64,000 nt of DNA from Edaphovirga cremea (GTDB lineage Bacteria; Pseudomonadota; Gammaproteobacteria; Enterobacterales; Enterobacteriaceae). The stretch spans positions 62,001 through 126,000 of the forward strand of contig NZ_QOVA01000003.1 in assembly GCF_003332275.1 (NCBI RefSeq), written 5' to 3'. The notes beneath the pieces are model-generated. The model saw nothing but the letters and a program-made list of their open reading frames with translations. It did not search any database and was not told the origin of the DNA. The translations under genes and the position numbers were made by a program. The stretch's first letter is position 1. Each line of letters begins with the position of its first letter. Positions 56,661 through 64,000 of this stretch are shown here, one piece after another.

Positions 56661-58118
56661 ATGTCAGCGAGTGAACGTCTGCAAAAGAGTGATCTGTTTA
56701 AAACCGGCTACTTCGTGGCGGGAAAATGGCACAGCGCAAAAGAGACCTTCGACGTGCTGAATCCGGCGACAGGCGAAGTGATCGCCAAAGTGGCCAAAGC
56801 CGGGAAAGCCGAGACCGAAGCCGCTATCAACGCCGCCAGTGAAGCGTTCAAAACCTGGCGTAAAACCACCGCCAAGGCGCGCTCGGAAATCCTCTATCGC
56901 TGGTACAGCCTTATTCAGGAAAATAAGCAATATCTCGGCGAGTTGATGGTTGCGGAGCAAGGTAAACCCTTGAAGGAAGCGCTGGGCGAAGTGGATTATG
57001 CCGCCAGTTTCATTCAATGGTTTGCCGAGCAGGCGAAGCGCGCCAATGGTGAAATTATCCCGCCAGCAAAAGCAGGGGCACGCATCCTGGCTACCCGTGA
57101 ACCCGTCGGTGTGGTCGCCGCTATTACCCCCTGGAATTTCCCGCTGGCGATGCTGACCCGTAAACTGGGCCCGGCGCTGGCGGCAGGCTGTACCGGATTA
57201 ATCAAACCGGCCAATAACACACCGCTTTCGGCCTTTGCATTGTTGGCGCTGGCTGAAAAAGCCGGGGTGCCTGCCGGTGTTCTGAACGCGATAGCCGGTG
57301 ATACGGCGGCTATCAGTGACGCAATCATGGCAAGTCCCAAGGTGCGCAAGGTGTCATTCACCGGCTCAACGGAAGTCGGGAAAACGCTGGTGCGTAACTC
57401 TGCGCAAACCATGAAAAAAGTGTCCATGGAGCTGGGTGGCAACGCACCTTATATCGTATTTGATGATGCCGATCTGGAGTTGGCGGTTAAAGGTGCCATC
57501 GCCAATAAATTTCGCAACAGTGGGCAAGTCTGTGTGGCGGCCAACCGTTTCTACATTCAGGACGGCGTGTACGACAAATTTGTCAGCCGCCTGGCCGAGG
57601 AAGTGAAAAAACTCAACGTGGGCAATGGCATGGACGAGGGTGTCGTTGTTGGGCCGCTGATCGAGCTGAAAGGGCTGGAGAAAGTGGAGGAGCATGTTAA
57701 AGATGCGCTTGAACACGGTGCGCGGGTGGTTGTCGGCGGAGAACGGCATGCGCTTGGCGGAAACTTCTTTCAGCCAACCGTTCTGGCCGAAGCCAATGAA
57801 GAGATGAAGCTGGCGAAAGAGGAGACGTTTGGTCCGCTGGCTGCCTGTTTCCGTTTCAGTTCTGAAGAGGAGGTGATCGCTCGTGCCAACGACACCCCAT
57901 TCGGGCTGGCAGCGTATTTCTATACCGAGAACCTCCAGCGAGTCTTCCGCGTATCGGAAGCGATAGAAAGCGGAATGATCGGTGTGAATGAGTGCTCGGT
58001 ATCAACGGAACTTGGGCCATTTGGTGGCGTGAAGGAGTCGGGGCTGGGCCGTGAAGGCTCGGTGCTGGGTCTGGAGGAGTTTCTTCAGGTTAAAACCTTA
58101 CATATCGGTAATTTATGA
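56661..58118 (+). CDS. gabD: Succinate-semialdehyde dehydrogenase, GabD type
   Basis: 485 aa from ATG 56661 behind AGGAGG. It oxidises succinate semialdehyde to succinate, the last step of GABA use. Aldehyde dehydrogenase signatures: ITPWNFPLAMLTRKLGPALAAG, FTGSTEVGK, MELGGNAPYIVFDDADL with the general base, and the catalytic cysteine in FRNSGQVCVAANRF. No gabT or gabP lies beside it, so another aldehyde substrate is possible. Confidence 0.85.
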   Translation: MSASERLQKSDLFKTGYFVAGKWHSAKETFDVLNPATGEVIAKVAKAGKAETEAAINAASEAFKTWRKTTAKARSEILYRWYSLIQENKQYLGELMVAEQGKPLKEALGEVDYAASFIQWFAEQAKRANGEIIPPAKAGARILATREPVGVVAAITPWNFPLAMLTRKLGPALAAGCTGLIKPANNTPLSAFALLALAEKAGVPAGVLNAIAGDTAAISDAIMASPKVRKVSFTGSTEVGKTLVRNSAQTMKKVSMELGGNAPYIVFDDADLELAVKGAIANKFRNSGQVCVAANRFYIQDGVYDKFVSRLAEEVKKLNVGNGMDEGVVVGPLIELKGLEKVEEHVKDALEHGARVVVGGERHALGGNFFQPTVLAEANEEMKLAKEETFGPLAACFRFSSEEEVIARANDTPFGLAAYFYTENLQRVFRVSEAIESGMIGVNECSVSTELGPFGGVKESGLGREGSVLGLEEFLQVKTLHIGNL

Positions 58119-58193
58119 TAATCGCGCTCAATGATATTGATGAATAGTGATGATTGGTGGGGTGCGATAATTTTCAAAAGATAGAAAAGGGTG

Positions 58194-58622
58194 ATGATGA
58201 TTAAGCAAATCAGGGGATTACTCTTTGCCGCGTTAGTGCTCAGGGGTCTGGTGCCGAACAGTTTTGCGCAGCAGTCGGTTGAACAATCTATTTATGTGCT
58301 TACCCAGCCGCAGCGGGTGGTAGATTACCTTCAGCAGCATCAGCAATTACCGGATTATTACGTCACCAAGAAGCAGGCTAGAGATCAGGGTTGGAATGCG
58401 TCATCCGGCAATTTGTGCCAGGTATTGCCGGGAAAAGCGATCGGTGGCGACCGTTTTTCCAATCGTGAGAAACGTTTGCCGGTCAGTGAAAAACGGGTTT
58501 GGCGAGAAGCAGATGTCAATGTTAAATGCGGTCGTCGCGGGGCAGATCGTTTGATCTACTCAAACGACGGTTTGATTTATCTGACCCGCGATCATTATAA
58601 AAACTTCATTCGGATGGAGTAA
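58194..58622 (+). CDS. Secreted barnase-type ribonuclease
   Basis: ~142 aa with a Sec signal (MMIKQIRGLLFAALVLRGLVPNSFAQ). The mature part is a barnase fold: YYVTKKQARDQGWN, CQVLPGKAIGGDRFSNREKRLP, then READVN with the general base glutamate, and RLIYSNDGLIYLTRDHY with the catalytic histidine. It degrades RNA outside the cytoplasm. Two cysteines may form a disulphide. The barstar gene follows 5 bp later, as protection. Starts ATG 58194 and 58197 are equivalent. Confidence 0.9.
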   Translation: MMIKQIRGLLFAALVLRGLVPNSFAQQSVEQSIYVLTQPQRVVDYLQQHQQLPDYYVTKKQARDQGWNASSGNLCQVLPGKAIGGDRFSNREKRLPVSEKRVWREADVNVKCGRRGADRLIYSNDGLIYLTRDHYKNFIRME

Positions 58623-58627
58623 GCAGG

Positions 58628-58894
58628 ATGGGGAAAAAAGTTTTCGATTTTAATCATATCGTCGATCTTCCGCATTTTTATAGCGAGTTTTCCCGCGAGT
58701 TTGCACTGAGTGAGGAGTTCGGTGCCAATCTGGATGCTCTGTGGGATGCCGTAACCGGGCAGATTGATTTACCCGTCGAGATCGATTTCATCAATTTAAC
58801 GAGTCGTAAAAAGCGTCGTTTTGGGGCGCTGGTGCTGTTATTTGAAGAGGCGGAAGAAGAACTGGAAGGGGGGTTGCGTTTTAACGTGCATTGA
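58628..58894 (+). CDS. yhcO: Barstar-family RNase inhibitor YhcO
   Basis: 88 aa. FDFNHIVDLPHFYSEFSREFALSEEFGANLDALWDAVTGQIDLPVEIDF is the barstar fold: binding helix with the acidic DALWD segment that blocks the RNase active site. It lies 5 bp after the RNase gene; together they form a toxin-immunity unit. Confidence 0.92.
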   Translation: MGKKVFDFNHIVDLPHFYSEFSREFALSEEFGANLDALWDAVTGQIDLPVEIDFINLTSRKKRRFGALVLLFEEAEEELEGGLRFNVH

Positions 58895-58974
58895 GCGTTT
58901 TTTGCCGGGCAAGGCCAGCCGAAAGGGTGAATGTGACGATTCACCCCGGCAAGCGCGTGCCCACCACGCGTTGT

Positions 58975-59523
58975 TTATTCAGTCATTTCTGCCAGTTCGC
59001 GCAAGTACTGGAAAATCTGACGGTAAGATTTAGGCGGTTTGTTTGAGGTCTTCTCTTTTTGCGCATTACGGGCCAATGCACGCAGTTGTTGGCGATCGGC
59101 CTGTGGATAGAGCGCAATAATCGCCGGGATAGCGTCATCACCGTCTTCGACCAAACGATCGCGCAGTGCTTCCAGTTTATGGAACAGCGAAACCTGTTGG
59201 TTATGGCGATTCTTTAACTTGTCGAGTGCGGTCTGGATCGGTTCAACGTCGCGGGAGCGCAGCATCTTGCCAATCAACTGCAACTGACGGCGGCGGCCTT
59301 CCTTCTTGATACGCTGGGCCAGTTCAATCGCGGTGCGCAGATCTTCGTCCAGCGGCAGACGGTCGAGGGAGTTTTTACCCAACTCAACCATTTCTGCACC
59401 CAGATCTTTCAGTGCTTCTGCATCACGTTTGATTTCACTCTTACTGACCCAAATGATCTCATCATCTTCGTCAATTTCTGGCTTGGGTTCGTCGTCGAGC
59501 CAGTCTTCATTTTGTTTATTCAT
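58975..59523 (-). CDS. darP: Ribosome biogenesis factor DarP (YjgA)
   Basis: 182 aa, highly charged and helical: [59 protein letters not shown]. It binds 50S precursors and helps late maturation. The gene lies ~1.5 kb from pmbA; in E. coli yjgA and pmbA are adjacent, so two genes have been inserted here or lost there. Confidence 0.95.
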   Translation of the reverse strand: MNKQNEDWLDDEPKPEIDEDDEIIWVSKSEIKRDAEALKDLGAEMVELGKNSLDRLPLDEDLRTAIELAQRIKKEGRRRQLQLIGKMLRSRDVEPIQTALDKLKNRHNQQVSLFHKLEALRDRLVEDGDDAIPAIIALYPQADRQQLRALARNAQKEKTSNKPPKSYRQIFQYLRELAEMTE

Positions 59524-59908
59524 GGTGGGCTTCCTAAAAAAGAGGCTAATCCTATCAGGTTGTGGGAATACATATCCAGTAAGCGCTGCTGGGATAGACA
59601 GATATCAATAGGTTATCGTCGTGTGCCGGCAAATCAGGCTGTTTTCTGGCTCTATTATGAACCTTTTGCGCGGAATTTAATCTTTTGTTAAGGACGTGAA
59701 AGCGACAACGACACGCGTTCTGACCGGCGCTGACAGTCACCAATGCTCAGGGGGCCGTAAATCATTGCAAAAGTAACTCATGAATCGTATGCGTTGCATG
59801 GGGTGATCCTACCGCTTCCCGCCGTCTCAGAAGCCGTAATAATCTATGGTCATCACTTTGAGAGTAGCGTATAAAAAGGCAGAATTCGCTGGGGGAAATG
59901 ACTATCCG

Positions 59909-60871
59909 ATGGAAAAGAAAACGGTATCTCAGGATAGTGAGCTGTTAACTGAAATAGCGGTTGCTTACTATCAGGACGAAATAACGCAGGAAGAGATCGC
60001 CAGGAAATTCGGTATCTCGCGGATCAAAGTTGGCCGTTTGCTTAAGCGCGCCAAAGAAGAAGGGATCGTTGAGATCAACGTTCGCTACCATCCTGTTTTC
60101 AGCACCCGTCTGGAACAGCAAATGATTGAACGTTTCCCCATTACCCGGGCGCTGATCGCCCTCGATCATGCGGACGAAGATGAGCAGCGCAGGCAGGTTG
60201 CCGCATTGGTCTCGAACTATCTTGCCATGTCAATGAAAGACGATATGGTGCTGGCCATCGGACAGGGCCGTAATGTGGCGGCGATTGCCGATCACATCGG
60301 CAGTGTGCCAGAGAGAAAGTGCAAATTTATCTGTGGAATTGGCGGTACGCACCGGCCAGGTGATGCCATTAACGCGGATCATATCAGCCGTCGTCTCGCC
60401 AAGAAGTTTGGTGGCAGCAGTGAAACCCTGTATGCCCCGGCATATGTTGAAAACCGTGCGCTGAAACAAGCTCTTATGCAAAATGGCACCATCAAGGACA
60501 CGCTGGATCGCGCCAGAAAGGCCGATATCGCGCTGGTCGGAATTGGTGATATGAATGAAAACAGCTATATGGTTAAGCTGGGTTGGTTTACGCCGCATGA
60601 AATCATCGACGCCAGTCTGAATCAGGGCGTGATTGGTGATATTGCCGGCCATGATTTCTTCAATGCGCAGGGTCAGCATGTAGACACAGTGATGAATGAC
60701 CGGGTGATTGGATTGAGCATCGACGAATTGCGCAAAATTCCCTGCGTGATCGCCATTGCCTCAGAGAATACCAAAGCCCTGTCGATCCTCGGTGCGTTGC
60801 GTACTGGCGCGATAGATATCATTGCAACCAGCGCGTTGAACATCCGGACCATTCTGAATATGTCGCAATAG
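59909..60871 (+). CDS. SorC-family sugar-binding transcriptional regulator
   Basis: ~320 aa from ATG 59909. Residues 8-60 form the helix-turn-helix (LLTEIAVAYYQDEITQEEIARKFGISRIKVGRLLKRAKEEGIVEI). The remaining ~250 residues are the sugar-phosphate effector domain (DDMVLAIGQGRNVAAIADHI, GIGGTHRPGDAINADHISRRLA). The effector is unknown. There is no neighbouring sugar operon on its left; the target may be distant. ATG 59846 is in frame but lacks similarity upstream. Confidence 0.85.
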   Translation: MEKKTVSQDSELLTEIAVAYYQDEITQEEIARKFGISRIKVGRLLKRAKEEGIVEINVRYHPVFSTRLEQQMIERFPITRALIALDHADEDEQRRQVAALVSNYLAMSMKDDMVLAIGQGRNVAAIADHIGSVPERKCKFICGIGGTHRPGDAINADHISRRLAKKFGGSSETLYAPAYVENRALKQALMQNGTIKDTLDRARKADIALVGIGDMNENSYMVKLGWFTPHEIIDASLNQGVIGDIAGHDFFNAQGQHVDTVMNDRVIGLSIDELRKIPCVIAIASENTKALSILGALRTGAIDIIATSALNIRTILNMSQ

Positions 60872-61008
60872 CTATTGTGCAAAACATGCCTGAATCTCTG
60901 TTAGACTCAAATGCATACATCAGGTGCATGTCGCCGTGGAAAGTGGAGCTGTCGCGCTAACCTTTAGCCGCGCTTCTGAACGATTATCTCATTAATTATG
61001 GCAAATCA

Positions 61009-62349
61009 ATGAAAGTAGTCACTCAAGTAGCAGAACAACGTAAAGTGCTGGAACAGGCTGTTGCGCAGGCTTTGGAACTGGCAAAAGCGGGTTCGGATCA
61101 GGCCGAAGTGGCCGTCAGCAAAACCACCGGTATCAGCGTTAGCACGCGCTTTGGCGACGTGGAAAATGTCGAGTTCAACAGCGACGGCGCGTTGGGTATT
61201 ACCGTCTATCATCAACAACGCAAAGGCAGCGCCTCATCGACCGATTTGAGTCCTGATGCCATCGCCCGTACCGTGCAGGCCGCATTGGATATTGCGCGTT
61301 ACACCTCACCAGACCCGTTTGCGGGTACCGCCGATCCTTCCTTGCTGGCCTTCGATGCGCCGGATCTGGATCTTTTCCACCCGAGCGAACTGGACGCCGA
61401 GCGCGGAATCGAATTGGCCGCGCGCGCCGAACAGGCCGCGTTGGGGGCTGATAAACGCATTACCAATACCGAAGGCGGCAGTTTCAATAGCCATTATGGT
61501 ATCCGCGTATTTGGTAACAGCCACGGTATGCTGCAAAGCTACTGTACGAGCCGCCATTCGCTTTCAAGCAGCGTTATTGCCGAACATGAAGGGGATATGG
61601 AGCGTGATTACGCCTATACCATAGGCCGCGCACTCGAAGATTTGCACAGCCCGGAATGGGTTGGCGCAGAGTGCGCCCGTCGCACCTTGTCCCGCCTCGC
61701 TCCGCGCAAATTACCGACCATGCATGCGCCAATCCTGTTTGCTTCTGAGGTCGCTACGGGCTTGTTTGGGCATTTGGTGGGGGCTATCAGCGGCGGCAGC
61801 ATTTACCGCAAATCGAGCTTCCTGCTGGATAAACTCGGTAAACAAATCCTGCCAGAATGGCTGACCATTGAAGAGCATCCGCATCTGTTGAAAGGGCTGG
61901 CCTCTTCGCCGTTTGACAGTGAAGGTGTGCGTACTGAACGTCGTGACATAGTGAAAGACGGCATTCTGCAAACCTGGCTGATGACCAACTATTCCGCACG
62001 TAAACTGGGTATGACCAGCACTGGCCACGCAGGCGGCATTCATAACTGGCGTATTGCCGGGCAAGGCAATGATTTCGCTGCCATGCTCAAACAGCTCGAT
62101 AAAGGGTTGGTGGTGACGGAGTTGATGGGTCAGGGCGTCAGTGGCGTAACGGGTGACTACTCGCGGGGTGCTGCGGGATTTTGGGTTGAGAATGGCGAAA
62201 TTCAGTATCCGGTAAGCGAAATCACCATTGCCGGTAATCTGAAAGATATGCTGCGTAACATTGTCAGCGTAGGCAGTGATATCGAAACCCGCAGCAATAT
62301 ACAGTGTGGTTCTGTCCTGTTGTCTGAAATGAAAATCGCCGGAGAGTGA
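61009..62349 (+). CDS. pmbA: Metalloprotease subunit TldE (PmbA)
   Basis: 446 aa. Partner of TldD that lacks its own zinc motif; the heterodimer cleaves modified peptides and degrades CcdA. The characteristic end [34 protein letters not shown] is intact. It starts behind a weak ribosome site (GGCAAATCA). Usual neighbour of darP and cybC. Confidence 0.96.
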   Translation: MKVVTQVAEQRKVLEQAVAQALELAKAGSDQAEVAVSKTTGISVSTRFGDVENVEFNSDGALGITVYHQQRKGSASSTDLSPDAIARTVQAALDIARYTSPDPFAGTADPSLLAFDAPDLDLFHPSELDAERGIELAARAEQAALGADKRITNTEGGSFNSHYGIRVFGNSHGMLQSYCTSRHSLSSSVIAEHEGDMERDYAYTIGRALEDLHSPEWVGAECARRTLSRLAPRKLPTMHAPILFASEVATGLFGHLVGAISGGSIYRKSSFLLDKLGKQILPEWLTIEEHPHLLKGLASSPFDSEGVRTERRDIVKDGILQTWLMTNYSARKLGMTSTGHAGGIHNWRIAGQGNDFAAMLKQLDKGLVVTELMGQGVSGVTGDYSRGAAGFWVENGEIQYPVSEITIAGNLKDMLRNIVSVGSDIETRSNIQCGSVLLSEMKIAGE

Positions 62350-62442
62350 TTTTCACAAAATAATCATTGGCTGTTTGACCCTTCACCTTCTATGGTAGTT
62401 ATTGTTGCAATGTCGTTAACTATAACCAGATGGAAGGTGAAT

Positions 62443-62829
62443 ATGCGTAAGAATTTAATGGCGTTAGTCGTCGTAGCCCTGCTGGGAAGCAGTTCGTTGG
62501 CGATCGCTGCCGATCTTGAAACCGATATGGACACGCTGAATGATAACTACGCTGTTGTCTTGAAAACGGATTCGTTGGATATATTCAAAAAGTCACTACA
62601 AACTATGCGTACTGCGGCGCAGGATGCACAAAAGGCTACGCCACCGAAATTGAAAGATAAGCCCGCTGACAGCCCTGAAATGAAAGACTTTCGCCAAGGC
62701 CTGGACACATTGATTGGACAGATTGATCAGTCGATGGCACTGGCTGAACAGGGCAAACTGGAAGATGCCCGGAAAGTGGCGCAAGAGTTCAAGGAAACCC
62801 GCAACGCCAACCACAAAAAATTCCGTTAA
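62443..62829 (+). CDS. cybC: Soluble cytochrome b562
   Basis: 128 aa from ATG 62443 (GGAAGGTGAAT). Signal peptide cleaved after AIA gives mature ADLETDM; methionine 7 and the histidine in NANHKKFR near the end are the haem ligands. A four-helix periplasmic haem protein with unclear role. An ATG at 62392 lies upstream of the signal and is rejected. Confidence 0.95.
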   Translation: MRKNLMALVVVALLGSSSLAIAADLETDMDTLNDNYAVVLKTDSLDIFKKSLQTMRTAAQDAQKATPPKLKDKPADSPEMKDFRQGLDTLIGQIDQSMALAEQGKLEDARKVAQEFKETRNANHKKFR

Positions 62830-62931
62830 TGGTTGCAGCGTAAAAGCGTCATCCCAGACCGCTGAGGGCCTATTCCTTATGAAAACATAAGTGAGTATGC
62901 CCTTTTTTATTTTAGTCAGGTTGCCAGGAAA

Positions 62932-63342
62932 TTAGCGATGGAACTCGCCTGCCGCTTCTGGCTGAAACAGTAATTCGAGTACTTCTATACGGGTTTCATC
63001 ACCGCTTGGCAGTTCCCAGGTGATCTCTGCACCCACATTCATCCCCAGCAGTGCCGCACCCAGCGGTGCCATGACCGACAACTGCTCTTTGCTGTCCTTC
63101 AACGACGCCGGATAGACCAACGTACGCGTATGTTCTTCATTGGTAACGAGATCGCGGAAGCGGACTTTGCTGTTCATCGTGACAACGTTTGCCGGGATCT
63201 GCTGTGGTGGGAGTATCTCGGCACGATCCAGCTCTTTGTTCAACGCTTCGGCGATCTCACTGCCTGCAAAGGCAGGTTGCTCAAGTAAAACATCCAGACG
63301 CTCTGCGTCCAGCTCATTAATAATCAGGGTTGGCTTTGCCAT
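62932..63342 (-). CDS. rnk: Nucleoside diphosphate kinase regulator Rnk
   Basis: 136 aa. N-terminal short helical region and a C-terminal GreA-like FKBP fold (FQPEA end, [25 protein letters not shown]). Binds RNA polymerase through the secondary channel region. The upstream DNA holds a GC-rich hairpin at 63369-63397. Confidence 0.93.
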   Translation of the reverse strand: MAKPTLIINELDAERLDVLLEQPAFAGSEIAEALNKELDRAEILPPQQIPANVVTMNSKVRFRDLVTNEEHTRTLVYPASLKDSKEQLSVMAPLGAALLGMNVGAEITWELPSGDETRIEVLELLFQPEAAGEFHR

Positions 63343-63368
63343 AGGGTCTCCTTACGAAAAATAGAGCA

Positions 63369-63397
63369 ACACCCCCGCGCCAGTGGAGCGGGGGTGT
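63369..63397. promoter_or_regulatory. GC-rich hairpin upstream of rnk
   Basis: Perfect 10-bp stem ACACCCCCGC/GCGGGGGTGT (63369-63378 with 63388-63397). It lies 27 bp before the rnk start and would be in its 5' leader. No T-run follows, so control of rnk expression is more likely than termination. Confidence 0.5.
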
Positions 63398-63768
63398 AGG
63401 TAAATATCAGTATGTATATATGATACTAGGCGTTTGTCACATGAAATGAAAGTGATCAGGGTCACGAAATTTTTCAGGCTAAAAAACTTTTGTAACAACT
63501 GCCTGAATTTATCTTGTTGTTAACTATAGCCTATATAAAGCCAAAAAGCCTTTTGCGAATTGGATCGATTTGTTGCACTGCATTTCCAGTTCGAACTGGA
63601 AAAAAACAGGCTACACAGGAAATCCTCCTGCAGTTAGTGTAAAGCCATCAAGCAGAGATAAAGCAATAACATTACGCACCGATATAAAGGCATTGGCGAG
63701 TGAATATTGCGGTAGCTCATCATGATTTAGCGTGTAATGACTGATGTCATGGAGAGAGGTAACCAAGA
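63398..63768. promoter_or_regulatory. Control region between rnk and the PRD gene
   Basis: 370 bp without a gene. A perfect 20-bp palindrome, TTTCCAGTTC/GAACTGGAAA, lies at 63583-63602, ~165 bp before the right-hand gene. It looks like an operator; the binding protein is unknown. Confidence 0.5.
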
Positions 63769-64000
63769 GTGAATGATGGAGCCGAATCTGCTAATGCAGC
63801 AACGGACAGTAATACAGCTGTCGCTATTGAGATAACTGAACGAGTACTCACTGAGATAACGGCCATGCTGAATGGTGAAAATATTTATCCCAATGCCGTG
63901 CAGAAACAAATGTTGGACTCGCATATTCGGGCAATGGTATTTCGTTCACTGACCGGTGATCCTCTACCCGACGTGGATAAATCGTTATTTGATGAGATAT
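63769..64000 (+). CDS. Probable PRD-domain protein, N-terminal part
   Basis: 77 codons from GTG 63769, behind GGAGAGAGG; cut by the window edge. The sequence IEITERVLTEITAMLNGENIYPNAVQKQMLDSHIRAMVFRSLTGDPLPDVDKSLFDEI resembles stand-alone PRD-type proteins found at the head of operons for DgaE/DgaF-like enzymes in enterobacteria. PRD domains respond to PTS phosphorylation. The identification needs the missing part. Confidence 0.5.
   Translation, partial: MNDGAESANAATDSNTAVAIEITERVLTEITAMLNGENIYPNAVQKQMLDSHIRAMVFRSLTGDPLPDVDKSLFDEI

Noticed and set aside
63550..63705. Possible sigma54 promoters (TTGGATCG...TTGCA and TTGGCGAG...TTGC)
   Set aside because: The distance between GG and GC is 11 and 12 bp instead of the required 10.

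Overview
The window is chromosomal DNA from a member of the order Enterobacterales, most likely a plant-associated Pectobacteriaceae (Pectobacterium, Brenneria or Dickeya type). The basis is gene order and protein similarity recalled from E. coli: yhdWXYZ-like aapJQMP, fis-dusB, prmA, panF-yhdT, accBC, msrPQ, acuI, csrD, mreBCD-maf-rng-yhdP-tldD, aaeRXAB, darP, pmbA, cybC and rnk. A MITE-like palindromic repeat between mreB and mreC is of a kind common in this group. The genus cannot be proved from the sequence alone.

Layout. 1-3.2 kb: the end of the purine permease ghxP, the antiporter yjcE, and a deletion scar that joins remnants of a LysR regulator and a CidB/LrgB membrane protein. 3.2-8.8 kb: the polar amino acid ABC transporter aapJQMP and the lipid A acyltransferase lpxP. 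8.8-13.0 kb: an AT-rich accessory stretch with a candidate small RNA, two coupled envelope lipoprotein genes, a broken lipoprotein gene and a TumE/TumA-type toxin-antitoxin pair.

13.08-29.69 kb: an integrated phage satellite of about 16.6 kb, flanked by a 38-bp direct repeat made from the 3' end of fis. It reads integrase, DUF6387 protein, AlpA-like activator, antirepressor, Icd-like protein, three tandem paralogues, DUF4222 protein, P4-type helicase, an iteron array that looks like a replication origin, and an XRE/ImmA regulatory pair. Then come cargo genes of unknown function, ribbon-helix-helix proteins, a protein with a tail-fibre-assembly-like end, a pair of paralogous unknown proteins, and a small-terminase-like DNA-binding protein downstream of a second repeat array. 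The lack of recognisable P4 sid, psu, delta or capsid genes suggests a PICI/P4-like satellite that depends on a helper phage. This is the most interesting part of the window.

29.7-64 kb: housekeeping chromosome. fis-dusB (nucleoid protein, tRNA dihydrouridine), prmA, panF-yhdT (pantothenate uptake), accBC (fatty acid synthesis), msrPQ (periplasmic methionine repair), acuI, csrD (CsrB/C decay), mreBCD (cell shape) with maf and rng, the giant yhdP (phospholipid transport), tldD and its distant partner pmbA/tldE (the TldD/E protease), aaeRXAB (aromatic acid efflux), a GabD-like dehydrogenase, a secreted barnase-type RNase with its barstar inhibitor, darP, a SorC-type regulator, cybC, rnk, and the start of a probable PRD-domain protein at the right edge.
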